Below, piece after piece: positions 10,961 through 22,678 of a stretch of 64,000 bases of DNA. The position numbers were made by a program, and so were the translations under genes. Under the pieces are notes generated by a model that was not told the DNA's origin, did no database searches, and saw only the letters and a program-made list of their open reading frames with translations. The stretch is from Chelydra serpentina (lineage: Eukaryota; Chordata; Testudines; Chelydridae), in assembly GCA_037349315.1 (NCBI GenBank), contig JBAIAC010000018.1:4650001-4714000 (forward strand). The letters are read 5' to 3'. Each line of letters opens with the position of its first letter. Position 1 is the stretch's first letter.

Positions 10961-13214
10961 CTATAAACTTATTACAATAAACCAAATACTTAAACTATAA
11001 GAAAAGAGAGATATATATATGCAAGCAAGCAGGTTAGTCCTATAGGCTACACCAGCTTCAAGGATATCAACAGCCAACTGATCTAGAACTTACAGTAATA
11101 GGACCTCCATGTAGGGAAGCAGAAATCTAAATAAGTTAAGCAGGTGACAAGACAATTTGCATACATTTATGACTGAATGTCAAAAAGATGTGATTCAGCT
11201 GCAAAAATCAACCAAAACCAGTAAACCAAAGTAAAGCAAAAACAAATTCAACTGCGGTTAGATCAAAGCAGTTCAATAAAGTTTGAGTACTCTCAAACAT
11301 GGTGGTGGATGCTGACCTGCAGAAATGGTACCTGGGAACGGATACTCAGGCTACCTCTCAACTTGCTGGCAGCATCACGCTTTTAATCATTCCTGGAAGT
11401 GCTGCTTTTGGAAGTGTGACTCCTAGAACTTGTATTACAGCATTGGATGATATTGATTAACTCATATTTCTATATTATTTTCTGGACCTCTGGAATAATA
11501 TTCAAACATGACTTCAGTAGCTCACAGACAGGTGGGTACTTGACAGGTACACGTGGGCATTAGGTTTTCCTAGGTTGGCTCATCTCTAAAAATCAATATA
11601 GCTAAAAGGCATTTATTGCAGTTTGCTATTACACAGCCATACCTCAAACAGTAACACTTTGACAGCATTAATCATCTGAGCTCTTAGCCCCTAACTGAAG
11701 TTAAAAGCAGGGAGATATACAAAATTAAATGTTAAGTGAGCTGATACAGTATTTTAAATTGGAGGACTTCATTTCTCATTTGTAAATGACTGTTTATTAC
11801 AGAAAGAAAACACACAACAATCAACCTTAAAAATGTAATGTAAAGAATGTCTCAAAACAGGGGAGCATCTTCAGAAGAGCATGTGACACTACATAAACAT
11901 TCAGTGAAGTGAGATTCCTCCGAGGAGGAGGAGGAGAGGAGAGGAAAGTAGTTTCTATCTGAAATACAATGACATGTGAAGTTCAAGAAGTAGATTTAGA
12001 CTTCTCTGTGTGAAAAATGTATGCTGCCATATGTGTCTCTCTGAGTTACTACATTACACTGTGATTTGGAACTTGTTGATGTAAACTATTGTACTATGAA
12101 GAGAAAGGAATCACTTTGAAGCCTCATTGACTCAGCATTTATACATACCTGACATCCGTCCAGGGTTTGCAAAGATATTATGTTAGCTTGTCAATAACTT
12201 ACAGACATACCTAAGGGCTTGGAAACTGCAACTAGATCCATGTGGGCAGACTCCTGAGCCCACGCAGAACACTATTAGAATTCACAGGGCTCCTGCATGA
12301 ATCCAACTGTAAGATCAGGGTCTTGCAGTGTTTCTCTTGTAGAAAATGCCATAACTGCTGTGTAAATATCCTCTAGATTTGTTTGCATTCCCATGACATA
12401 TAAGTAGCACTCTCTCACGTGATCTGGAAACCGTTATGGATGATTGACATATTTGGTTGGGAAATACACCTAGATTGAATTTGCCCAGACCAAAACTGCT
12501 AGACTAAAATCAAGTTTGGGATATATATTTTCTAAGATACAAGATCACATATTTGTGAGTATTGCTTTGTCCAAACACAGCCTGTAACATTATTAGTTTG
12601 TATGGGAACTTTTATTTTATTTAGAATCAAAAGGGTTCTGCTCTTGGACAAATCTGGAATTCCAGGGCTCCATAATTCTAATTCTAATTCTAATTCTAAT
12701 TCCAATACAAGTCTTCATGAGAGCATGTGGTCCTTACCATTCTAAATTCCTATTGGAAAACTGGGGTTTTGTGCCATAATGACAGCAGCATTGGAGCCAA
12801 AGACCAAGATTTTCAGAAATGGGTGCTCTAAGTTAGGCACAAAAGTGCTGAATACTCATCAGCTCCCACTGAAGTCAATGAATTAGTAGAGGTAAGCCTG
12901 AGGTCACATTCCTAGGGTTAAAAATTGAATTGTGGTCAATCCTGATTTCCAATTTGACTGCTAATTAGCAAACAGAACAGGCCTACAAAATCTCAGAGAT
13001 CGCAAATAAATACAGTCAGATCAGAACTACTAATCAACGTCTCTGTCCTTTGTCCAATGCGTTCAACTTACATTCCAAACCTATCATCTGTTTTTATGAC
13101 AGATGGCTTGTAAATATATCTTACAGTTTTATAGCACCTGCCATTCTGAAAAATCTCAAAGCACTATCTTGTCTGCTTTTATTAATGAGCTTGCACAGCA
13201 GAACCAGGGGTGAT
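10961..13214. other. No gene seen; a TTCTAA hexamer run at 12674-12702
   Basis: AT-rich non-coding sequence. About five copies of the hexamer TTCTAA lie at 12674-12702. A purine-rich gaggagg stretch lies near 11925-11950. No open frame with a domain and no bounded transposon could be recognised. Confidence 0.5.
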
Positions 13215-13490
13215 TTTCATCTGAGATGCAGCATTGGCCACTGGAGAGCACTGAACTGGGATTCAGGAGATGTAGGTTCTATCCCCAGCTCTGCCGCGCA
13301 CATACTGTGTGATCATGGGCAAGTCACTTTACCTCTTTTTCCCTCTCCCACCTTTTATCCATATAGTCTATTTAGACACTAAGCTCTCCAAGGCAGGACC
13401 TGCTGTTTTATTATGTGTTTGTATAGACCTTCTAAAATGGGGACCTGATCTCCCTTGTGGCCCTGAGGTGATATAAATAATAATAATAAT
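13215..13490 (+). mobile_element. MIR/CORE-type tRNA-derived SINE
   Basis: The left part reads ggccactggagagcactg ... ggttctatccccagctctg, with a B-box-like ggttctatcc as in tRNA-derived SINE heads. It is followed by gggcaagtcactttacctct, the hallmark CORE/MIR central motif. The right part (agacactaagctctcc ... gataataat-type tail) matches the L2-like tail and ends in an (aat)n run at 13478-13491. Such SINEs are transcribed by RNA polymerase III and moved by a partner LINE. The copy is diverged and presumably fixed. Confidence 0.8.
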
Positions 13491-13978
13491 AGATAACAAC
13501 AATCACTGACCATACTAAGAGTCTGGTGAGCCCTTGCTCCACGTTCAAGGGCATTGCACACCCTGTGGCTGACCAGTTGGGATTGTTCCCTTTTGACTAG
13601 TGGCCTGTCTCATCTGATTAATTTATTTTATTGTTTATCTGCAGGTGTCAGTGGATGTATTTGAGCTGCCTGGGAGCAGTTCTTTACTGTGACATACACT
13701 TTGAGACCAAGCGGTTTTCCTGGTTTTTGTAAAGTGCCTGCTGCATGCAATCTGTCTTTTTGGCACCTCAATGTCTTATGAACCTTGTGTCTTCCTGTCT
13801 TCTGCTGCTTGGCTATTGTCTTGTTTACAAGTTTTTTTTTAAACTTAAATGTCAACAGGTGTGATAGAGTGTGGGAAGGCATGCCGTGCCGATGCTTTGG
13901 TTCTGGCACAGAAATGTGGCTAATTAAAATCTCATCAGTGTGTGTTCTTTTCTGTTCATAACAAGAATTAAAAGTAGT

Positions 13979-14012
13979 TCACACACACACACAAGTATGC
14001 GCGCGCACACCC
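13979..14012. repeat. CA/CG dinucleotide microsatellite
   Basis: A (CA)n run followed by a gcgcgcgcacac segment, which is potential Z-DNA-forming alternating purine-pyrimidine sequence. Confidence 0.9.
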
Positions 14013-15282
14013 ACTCAAACAAACCTGTAATTTCTGGTGTAATTACATTTTGCTTCAGTCAAAAAACACCCCAGTCAGCTTGTAAAAGTCTTTGTGCTTT
14101 CAATACATAAAGGGCAACTTTTGAATCAAACCTGTGCATCTAAACCTTTTGTTGCCTGGACCCATGACATAGGGCAAGGGTGCGAAAAACATCTAACTGG
14201 GTTAACTTCCATTCTAACAGATAAGCCTGAGCATTGGCAGCATTTATATGAATCCAGTGTGGGCGTGAAGGGCAGCCTTTCCATCCAGGCTGTGCATTTT
14301 TAGTTCACGTGTCTATGGTAAGGTGTTGTGCCACTGTTAATCCCTACATATTTTCTAGGGAGATACATCCCAAATATCACTAATATTGAGGCTAATATTT
14401 ATGTTATGGAATAGTGCTCATGAGAGTGTAATTGACCCTCATGAAATTACTTTCCAAGTATGTTCTCCATGGACGTGTTCCAAGGAGGCCAGGAGGCACA
14501 ATCCCAATGGTGGCTTCTTTCTCACTAGTGCATTCTTCCTCTGAGTTTCGTAGAAAAAAGGACTGGCAGAGGATTAGAGCAGGACAGAGAAGGGCCATTT
14601 ACATCCTCTTCCCTTGTACCTGTGGGGACAGAAGAATGTTCTAGCCAACCTTTCCTACTCTCCTTCTTTAGAGAGGGAAGGGACAAAGAATAATACATTG
14701 ATCATTCCTCCCCCACGCTCACAATTACTGAGGAGAAGGCAAGGAAGGACCGACCCCGAGAGGACCAAAGAATCCCTCAACTCGAAAGGAGGCTGCTTGG
14801 CTAACATAAACCCACATTGGCATGTGTGAATATTTTGGATCCCACATTACAGAGTTTGGGACCTCGGCTTATCCTTAAACATCGTTAGCCCTTAAACATC
14901 TTTAGCCCCGTGCATCTCATTCAGACTGAAGGACGTGGAGGGGCACCGGATGAAGTGAAGTAATATAGAAAGTGAAAGGGGATCATGGGATGGAGAAAAG
15001 CAGGGCAAGGAAGCTGAAGGCAATGGATGGAGAGAAGCAGTATAAGGAAGTTTCCACCTCTTCATTGCTAATCACAGAAGGATTCTGGGAAAAGGTTGGA
15101 AAAAGGTTTCTGTCCATTGGTCATCTTAACATAAATAGGTAGTTAGTTGCCCACTTTTCCAATGGCACTATGGATCTTACTTGCATGTACTGGTGTGTGT
15201 GTGTGGTGTGGGGAGGGATTGGGAAGGCAGGGGTGAATAAACCTATAGCATAGGTGTCAGGGATTTGAGTGCCATATAATTT
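14013..15282. other. No gene seen
   Basis: Non-coding sequence with a purine-rich segment at about 14930-15060. Short frames overlap on both strands (14404-14829) without recognisable domains. Confidence 0.5.
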
Positions 15283-15428
15283 CCCAGATCTGAAGAAGAG
15301 CTCTGTGCAAGCTTGAAACCTTGTCTCTCTCACCAACAGAAACTGACCCAATAAGAAAAAGATACTACCTCATCCACCTTGTCTCTCTAATATCCTGGGA
15401 CCAACATGGCTATAACAACACTGCACGT
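15283..15428 (+). mobile_element. PLE-type 3' tail, second family, hammerhead-like
   Basis: It begins cagatctgaagaagagctct and ends ccaacatggctataacaacactgca, a tail family I know as widespread in turtles and other reptiles. A hammerhead-like core is visible: CTGAAGA at 15290-15296, a stem pairing gagct with agctt (one G-U), and GAAA at 15315-15318, followed by ttgtctc, where guc could be the cleavage triplet. One extra A lies between the first box and the stem, and helix I is not convincing. A reverse-strand relative lies at 59192-59325. The link to Penelope-like elements is inference from this layout. Confidence 0.55.
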
Positions 15429-16149
15429 TATTAACGGTGGCATATTGCTTTGCATTTACAGTTCTCAGGTTGTCAGGTATACTCTCCAGCAGTGCACGTG
15501 TCACTGAACCCCCTTCTTTTCAAACAACCTGGTGATGTTAAAGTTGAGACAGGGCCCGGGGATTTTTTTGCGTTAATGCCAAAATGTTTCAATAAAGTAT
15601 GTCTAAGTACAAACACGATGATGAATTCACAAAGCCTCCTCTAAATGCCTAAGGAGTTTGCACCCTATAAATATTTAAAACAAAGATCTCCCAATACATA
15701 AACACAGACTCTGTCTCTTATTCATGCTGATAAACCCAAATACATCAGGAGGGGTGGATGAAAGTCAGTTATCTTTGTTCAGATGTTGTTTAGAAAATCC
15801 CTAGATGCAGTAAAACTTTTCCTGTTAATTCTTTCTTTTCACTTATCCTTTTCATCATCATATAATGTTTCAAAAATGCAGGAGATGTAATCCAGCTCCT
15901 AATCTTAGCTAATGGGAACTATGTCTAATTAAAATCTCATCAGCGTAAAAATTTATTTTGTTCACAACACAAGTTTTCTAACTATACTTAAAAAAATCCA
16001 TCCTGCAATTTTGCTTCTTTCATTGTGTGTGTGTGTCTTGTGTAATTACACAGTACATCACCTGAATTAAACAACATCACAGGCTTAAAACAGGTTTTAT
16101 ATACATCACATAGGCTCTATCTTCCAAAAGACTCCAAAATGTTTTCTTG

Positions 16150-16266
16150 CATAGCATATTTGTAAAGGGCAAGAGGGGGAAATTTTGTAATGCTGGAGAA
16201 GTAAAATGCCTTTGGAAGCCAGAGAATCTTTTTCTGATATACTGGGTTGCACAGGCTCCCAGTCCC
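16150..16266 (+). repeat. Left arm of a 117/125-bp inverted repeat
   Basis: This segment is the imperfect reverse complement of 17127-17251. Shared landmarks include gggcaagaggggga, aatgctggagaagtaaaatgcc (as its complement) and cctttggaagcca. Similarity stops abruptly at both ends, with about 860 bp between the arms. It could be two copies of one dispersed repeat in opposite orientation, or subterminal arms of an unknown DNA element. Confidence 0.75.
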
Positions 16267-17126
16267 AGAGGCGCAGCTACCTCTCGGTGCAATGAAGCCC
16301 CTCTTAACAGCTGAGAGCAACCCTACACAGCAGCTTGGTGAGGGAGTGAAGAACAATCATAGCAAGACAAAACCACACAGAATTGTAAGTGGACAGAATG
16401 TAATTGCCTAAATTGGAAATGGGACAGAGCACTGGCGCTAACCTACGCTTTGTGGAAAAGTGCATTTGCAACTTTAACATCCACAAATAGTTAGGGCCTC
16501 GGTTTTATGTCTCTAGATAGCACCTCCAATAGGAAAGTGTCCCCTATCATCTTGCTGGTTCACAATCTCAGTACTGATTTAGGGGGGAAAATGCAATCTC
16601 CTGAGTTACCATCACCACTGTCTGCAACACTTGGGTTCCTCTGAGTGATCTATGCAAATCCTGAGCCATGAGCCTGCTCCTCTTACCTAGTAGTAGGCTG
16701 GTCACTCTCAAAGGGTGCAGCAATAGCCAATTTCTCCCTGCAACCCAGGCAGCTCCAGAATTCCCTCTGTGGCCATTCAGCCCGGCACTGCCCTCACTCT
16801 GGGCAATGTCTATAAGACAACGCTGAGGCGGAATGTTGTCCAGTCTGGACTTCGTAGTCCAGAGCTGCCACAAATTCAACCGCACTAGTTAGCATCTTCT
16901 TTGCATTGCTCCATTTTTACCATTTCTATTAAGACACAATATTTTGTTCTCTGCCTTGCAGAGGAATGCTTCTTAGTGTACTCAAGAGCTTTCAGAGCCT
17001 CTGCATGCGAAAGAGTGCAGATGGGAAGTGACAGAGAATCAGGTATATTTCCCCCCCACTTAAGTGCAAGTAACTTCTTTAATTCATTTGGCGACAAGTG
17101 AATTTAACTTTTCCTCTAAAACTGGA

Positions 17127-17251
17127 GGGACTGGGAGCCTGTGTAACCCACCATATCAGACAAAGATGCCTGGCTTCCAAAGGCATTTTACATCTCCAGC
17201 ATTACAAGATTTCCCCCTCTTGCCCTTTACGTAATTTTTAAAAATATGCTA
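17127..17251 (-). repeat. Right arm of the inverted repeat
   Basis: It reads gggactgggagcctgtg ... cttccaaaggcattttac ... tttccccctcttgcccttta, the complement of the left arm at 16150-16266. It differs by several substitutions and a short insertion before its atatgctac end. The interior 16267-17126 contains no recognisable transposase. Confidence 0.75.
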
Positions 17252-18350
17252 CGTGATTTGAGTGTCCATGAAATGTGCCACATCGACAGCCCTAAACTAC
17301 TGTCTATTGCTTGGTGTTTCTACAATGCATACCATAATGGGGGCCCATTCTTGGTTGGCAGGCATGTGAGCATTACCATAACACAAACAATAAGTAATAA
17401 TAAACCCTGGAGAGTGAAGTTTTGTTAATCCACATATAGGAAAAGCTGGCCACGGCAGCACACGTTCTCTACACTGCTCTATTCGCGTGCCTCAATCCTG
17501 ACGTAGAAGGTCGGATAATTGTTCAACTTGCGTGCCTACTGGGCCATTGGCCTCTTCTGAGAATGGCAACAAGGCTGCTAGGTATGATTGGAGGGAGTTG
17601 TAAGCCTGTCTTCTGTAAACTGTTGTGAGAAAGGAGACTGCCAGACGTTTAAAACTTATGTTAAGCAGAGTCGGGATGATGTTTTGGGAATTAATACACA
17701 ATAAGCATCTAACTTCCTAGTGGTACTGCTTGTTCATAAATTGGTGCCTGAATCATATTGCTAAGTGAGTCTCATCACAGTATATGAGTACATAAAAAGG
17801 TAGCCCAATACTTCTTCCTTCTTCATTGCCTACCTAGCCTGAAGTCTTGGTCTATTTTTTCATTTAGTGCTTTTGAAAACATACCTTGAAAGGGGACCCA
17901 TCTACACACCCATCCTTTCCTTTCATTTCACATTTCACCCCCTCACTTTTCACCAGTTCCCACAGTAACCAGTGCATTTTAAACTGTCACCTTCCTGCAG
18001 CACAATCCCCAATGATCCATCATCTTCACACAGATTTTCCTCCTACTCTAATGCCCTTGAGTGAGGCATGAGATTTTCCCTGTTCCATACTCCTCTGAGG
18101 CCACTACAAAAGGGCCACAGCATTAGCAGGTTTTATTTTGCTTCATGGGTTTTCAGTCTTTTCAACTCTGATGTTGAACAAGCATGGCAGGCTCAGCAAA
18201 CAGAAGCAGTGAGGTAAGAGATGGAGAAGAAATTCTGTTTCCAAGCTTTACTAGGGATAGATGCAGATTCTACTTAGACAGGTCGTTATCTGCCTCTGGA
18301 AATAAATGAAAGCCCCAACCTGGAATTTGTAAGTGAATCTAGAAAAGCTT

Positions 18351-18502
18351 TCGTGGGTGAAAACCCACTTCTTCAGATGCATCTGAAGAAGTGGGTTTTC
18401 ACCCACGAAAGCTTATGCTCCAATACTCTGTTAGTCTATAAGGTGCCACAGGACTCTTTGTCGCTTCTACAGATCCAGATTAACACGGCTAGCCCTCTGC
18501 TA
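18351..18502 (+). mobile_element. Short PLE insertion with inverted tail, TSD CTAGAAAAGCTT
   Basis: A 152-bp insertion flanked by a perfect 12-bp duplication (18339-18350 and 18503-18514). Its left part is an antisense piece of the PLE tail and its right part is the sense tail (cacgaaagcttatgctcc, ctataaggtgccacagg, cagatccagattaacacggc). Both pieces meet at gatgcatc, making a 70-bp perfect palindrome at 18345-18414 together with the last six bases of the left duplication. The same tail ends the GIY-YIG-encoding element at 27163-28132, which identifies it as Penelope-like. It is non-coding. Confidence 0.85.
18383..18420 (+). ncRNA. Hammerhead-ribozyme-like motif in PLE tail
   Basis: The order of conserved hammerhead boxes is present: CTGAAGA (the CUGANGA box), a 6-bp stem II (gtgggt ttt/c acccac), GAAA, a short stem III (GC ttat GC) and a UC that could be the cleavage dinucleotide. 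Two departures: one extra A between CTGAAGA and stem II, and poor helix I pairing (the gatgcat upstream against caatact downstream). Hammerhead motifs in Penelope-like elements are established (Cervera and De la Pena). Activity of this copy is unproven. A partial antisense partner lies at 18345-18376. Confidence 0.55.
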
Positions 18503-19130
18503 CTAGAAAAGCTTGTGTTTCATGGTTCAGATTTTTTTTAATTGCTGTCTGCGGTTTTGGTTAGAAATAAAAAATATAGACAGGCAACAACAATAACACA
18601 AATGAAGCCTGTTTCTCCACTGCATTCAACATTGTGTAATCCTAATCACTTACATCTAAACAAAGTGGGCGTAACATGCTACAAGAAAGAATAGTAGTAT
18701 TTTGTGCAGCTATAAATGACCGTACAAAATGCATGGCTGACAGGGCTGTATTTTCTATACATTGCACTGTGATATACTAAAGAACCAGTAGGAGGAGCAT
18801 TTCCAGCACAAGGAGCTGAGACATATAAAAGGAAAAGCACCAAATAGTTGTAAAATTGCATCGTAATGTATTTTTTCTTTTATGGCATGCAGTGGAAGTT
18901 AATGTGTTCAGAAGGGGAAAAGGATGAGGTATGCATTGCATGATTAAAGCTAATGCTAGAGTTAGACAAAATGGAAACTGTCCTTTACAAAGGCACAAAA
19001 CAGAAACCCAGAATGCCCCCCCCCCTTTTTTTTTGCATACTCCACTGAATGCTCCAAGAGAGGGTTTCCTTCTCTCTCCCCCACCAATCAATTAACAAAA
19101 CATTTTTCAACTGGAATATCAAAAGCCAGC

Positions 19131-20120
19131 TGTGATGGGGCGCACTCGCCCTGTACTGGATGGGGAAAGGTTAACCCTACATTGTGTGTTGAGGAAGCCA
19201 CTCCCACTTTACTCTACTGGGCATGCTCCAGGTACACTGGTATAAAAGGGAGCAACTTGGCTCAGTTAGGGCCGACTGCCATGGAGGTCAAGGAGATGTG
19301 CTGCCTGCTCCAGCCAAGGCTCAGCAGAAGCCAGGGACCATAGGAGTTAGGGACGTCGCAGCCCAGGCAGATGCCAAGGCAACCCCAGAGGTCTCACAGG
19401 GTTTGGAGGTGCCGGAGAAAGGGCAGACTGGAGAACCTAGAGGTAATAGGGATGCCAAGACCACAGCAGCAGGGATGACGGGAGGAAGTAGCCTACTGGA
19501 ATCAGACGGCGGACGAGTGAGTGAGTGAAAACCTTGAGTCAGTGTCGGAGCCTTTCCCCTCTGACTCAGTGGCCCACGCTACGGCCACTAACAGGGCCCT
19601 GGGCTAGGGTCCGGTGGAGAGGGAGGGCCTGGACCCCCCTGCTGGGAGTGCATCCCCTCCGTCTGTGTCCAGCAGTGGCCGCTAGACCTTACTGCCCTGC
19701 TGACAAGTGCGAATTTATTGACTCTGGCCGTTAAGCCTTACGGCCCTGTGAACAGGGGCGAATGTAGTGGACTCTGGCCTGACCGCCCTGCAAGAAGGGG
19801 CAGATTTCCTGACTCTGGCCATTGGGCCTTACCGTTCTGTGAAAAGGGGCGAAGTTATTGCCTTGGGCCACTAGGCCTTACTGCCATGTAAAAAGGGGGG
19901 GATTGACTGACATTGCCCCCTAGGCCTTACTGCCCAGTTGACAAGGGCGAATTTATGGACTCTGGTGACTAGGCAGCACCACCCTGCTGATAAGGGCAAG
20001 CGTTTGGACTCAGGCTGGGAGGGACGTAGATGTAAGATACGTATGCCCCACCCCGTATTCCCTAAGAGAGGTGGGCATACTCACCCTGCATCGGACGGGG
20101 TTTCCCCCAGCTCTGTCACA
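19131..20120 (+). mobile_element. Solo LTR, 990 bp, with internal minisatellite
   Basis: It starts TGTGATGGGGCGC and ends gctctgtcaca, flanked by CCAGC (19126-19130) and CAAGC (20121-20125), a 5-bp duplication with one later change. A TATA box (tataaaaggg, 19241-19250) lies about 110 bp in. Most of the second half is a 49-bp tandem array (19681-20025). CpG and GC content are well above the flanks. No adjoining gag or pol is seen. The frame at 19223-19528 lies within the LTR and shows no domain. Confidence 0.8.
19681..20025 (+). repeat. Minisatellite, about 49-bp unit, seven imperfect copies
   Basis: Units follow the plan cttactgccctg...aaggggcga...ttattgactctggcc-taggc. Copies begin near 19689, 19738, 19784, 19829, 19878, 19927 and 19975, with one shortened copy. 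It sits wholly inside the LTR at 19131-20120. Confidence 0.8.
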
Positions 20121-20125
20121 CAAGC

Positions 20126-21280
20126 CTACAAGGTGCTTTTTTAATTTATTTTTTGTTCTAGGAAGATTTCTGATTCAGCAAAGAAAAATGGGGCATAATA
20201 TGTAAAAATTAGAGACTAAATAACTCAGAGATACAGAGACTGTAACTTTTCCCTTTAATCCATTCTTGCTTCCATGTTCCTGGATTTGCTACTGTGCTAG
20301 TAAGGACTTGCTCTATGAGAGGGAAGAGAATTAATAGACTAGATTTGAGTGAGACAAATACAGCAAAAAAAGTATTTGCAAATACAAAGGCTATTGTGAT
20401 GCCAATGATGTACCTGTATTGCTCTGAGCAGCATAGCACGGCCTGAAGTTTGCATTCAGGCTCTGCTAAATGAATATAGCCATCCTGTCTATTAGCCTTG
20501 CCTTCCAGTGGTTTATGTCTGTCTCTTGCTCAGTCAGGCAGAATAAATCATGGTCATTTTAAGAAGCCATATAAAGCAACGTTATAATGCTGTTGACTAT
20601 TTCTCTGAGAAGGTGGTCCCCTGTCAGTGACCCCAGCATTTCTCACACCACTTCTAGACTCGCATTGTCATTTCCTTGTTGTAGTGATCATACGGGAATT
20701 TTTCTCCTAATAGGCAGACCAGCAGAATGACCTAGCTCATGTCAGCATCATCCCTACTGGAGATCTTTGTTCCATATCAAACATTATCATTCCCAATGTT
20801 GCACAGAAAGTGAAATCCTGGCCCCGTTACTGTCAATGGGAGTTTTCCCAATGGAGACTTCAATAGGGCCAGTCATTACTAGTGGCTAGTCTGTTAGTAC
20901 AAAGCCTGCCATATTTCTTGGTGGAGCCATGCAGATAGAAGGCCTGAATGGAAGCAAGTAGTACATCAAACTAATCTAACATGTGAAATGTGGAATTCCA
21001 CATTCCAAAGTTGATACCTTTGAATTTCAAAATTTCAATGACTTTTACAATAAAAGTTAGTGAAGAAAGATGGGAGAATTTCAACAATATTTTTGTGATC
21101 CCCCCCCCCCACCATTACTTAACCAACTCTAAAGCTGTATGAACATTTCAAATGTTAAAATTCCAAATTTTAAGGAAAACAGAAAATAATTTAGAAACAA
21201 ATGTCATGACATTACTCCTTGCACTTTTGGCGGGCGGGGAGGGGCCCAGGGGAAAACCATCTCTAATCATCACCTCCTCC
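20126..21280. other. No gene seen; small foldback repeat at 20808-20880
   Basis: AT-rich sequence. At about 20808-20880, aaatcctggcccc ... gtcaatgggagtttt ... acttcaatagggccag is an imperfect foldback related in style to the other short palindromic repeats of the window. A poly-C run (about 21101-21111) and a small GC-rich patch (about 21228-21255) precede the LINE duplicate. Confidence 0.5.
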
Positions 21281-22084
21281 CAGGCAAGGGAGGTACAGAG
21301 AAAGGGAGAGACTTCGAAAACACTTTTAATAAAATCAGCACAGAAACAAGAAAATAAATTACAAATTCAAAAATAATTGCCCATCCCAAACAGGACCAAG
21401 TGTATTTCCAATAGCCCATTGCTGAATAAATTGATCCAAATCACTTATAAGGATGTATCTAAACACCAAATGAAGGCGTAAAACACCACAAATGTAAAAA
21501 AACCCAAAACAAAGATCATTGGCAATCCCCATACCAAATAGTTTACATTATCTCCTTTTTAAAATGGCCATCTTTGCTTGACCCAAAATAAAGTTTGCAG
21601 GGCATATCACAGATCTATTTGTGACCCTATGCTTAACAGTAAAAATAAATATAATAGGAGAAAAATCAAGGGACAATAACTAAAAATACTCAGAAGTAAA
21701 ACAAATAATGGCTTGTAACCTGGAACAAGTAAGAAACATGAAAAACAGCCTCCTCCATGTCACGAAAAGGACACAACATGGACGGACGCCTCTGGATTCG
21801 AATGATATACAAACACATCTGTGGCAACAGCCCTATGAAGTATTCCCCATTGGAGATGATCCATGCTCTTGGCAATCAGAGGCTTGAACACAGTTTTCCA
21901 GGCTGGCTGGCTGGCATCCATCACCAGGAGCTGTCTACTCCATATCATATTGAAATAATCAACAAGTATTCAAAAATGACAACTCTTTACCACAAGCATC
22001 TACAATGACTTATGGCCTAAGTTAGTAAAGTAAATTCAGAAGATCCACTGAAGGCAAGCAAGCTGCCATGCTTGTCACCATCCC
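21281..22084 (-). mobile_element. Tx1-clade LINE 3' end, copy 1 of an 804-bp direct repeat
   Basis: Near-identical to 22679-23482. On the reverse strand, two frames (21760-21948 and 21690-21875) give the C-terminal LINE region: HLQWGILHRAVATDVFVYHS, then CPF-RDMEEAVFHV, a CCHC-like pattern typical of L1/Tx1 ORF2 C-termini. A frameshift separates them. The plus-left end holds a tttaataaaa patch (3' UTR in the reverse sense). Only three base differences from copy 2 were counted by eye. Between the copies lie 594 bp of unrelated sequence. Confidence 0.8.
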
Positions 22085-22678
22085 TTAGGGTACCGGTGGG
22101 AGGGGGACATGAGTGGAATAAGGTGGGTCCTACCCAGACTGTTCCCAAATTCAACTGATGCATTTCTCTATACAATTAATGAAGACACCCTCCTTTCCCA
22201 TTCATAACAGCTCCCCACCCCCACAATTAAATGCAGGTTGCTTGCCTGAATGCACACAATTATTGGCATGTCCCTCAATTAATGCAGGGGACAATTGATG
22301 TAGACTGGGCTCCTCAAGTGCTGCTGCTCTGGCCCCCTGCTCCTCAATGCTTCTCCTGTAGGGAGCCACTGAACTGCGCTACTCTCCAGGGCAACAGGAG
22401 ATTTCAGGAAAGGGACAGATGAGAACCGAGCAGCTCTGCTGGACCGACACATTTGCAAAAAGGGTGGGGCAGAGAGGAGGAGTAAGCAGAGACAGCACCA
22501 AGGTGCTGCTGGGTTCTTTTTGCTTACTCCTTTCCCCACCACTTGTCTTTTCTGAGTAATGTGTGGACCCAGTAGAGGTGCTACCACCTCTGCCTGACCT
22601 GAACTCTTCTGTGGCTTCTATGTAACTCAGCATCTTCTCAGGACCCCCTCCCACCACCCTTCCTCTCTCTGCCCTGGG
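22085..22678. other. 594-bp spacer between LINE duplicates
   Basis: More GC-rich than the duplicates, with several overlapping short frames on both strands and no domain. It is not similar to the sequence left of copy 1. Its origin is unknown; it could be inserted DNA or the original 3' flank of the LINE captured in a duplication. Confidence 0.6.

Noticed and set aside
12674..12702. Interstitial telomere repeat
   Set aside because: The unit is TTCTAA, not TTAGGG or CCCTAA.
13215..13320. A tRNA gene
   Set aside because: The B-box-like ggttctatcc is embedded in a CORE-SINE with the usual body and tail, and no cloverleaf can be drawn.
19681..20025. CRISPR-like array
   Set aside because: It is a contiguous tandem repeat with no unique spacers, inside an LTR of a vertebrate genome.
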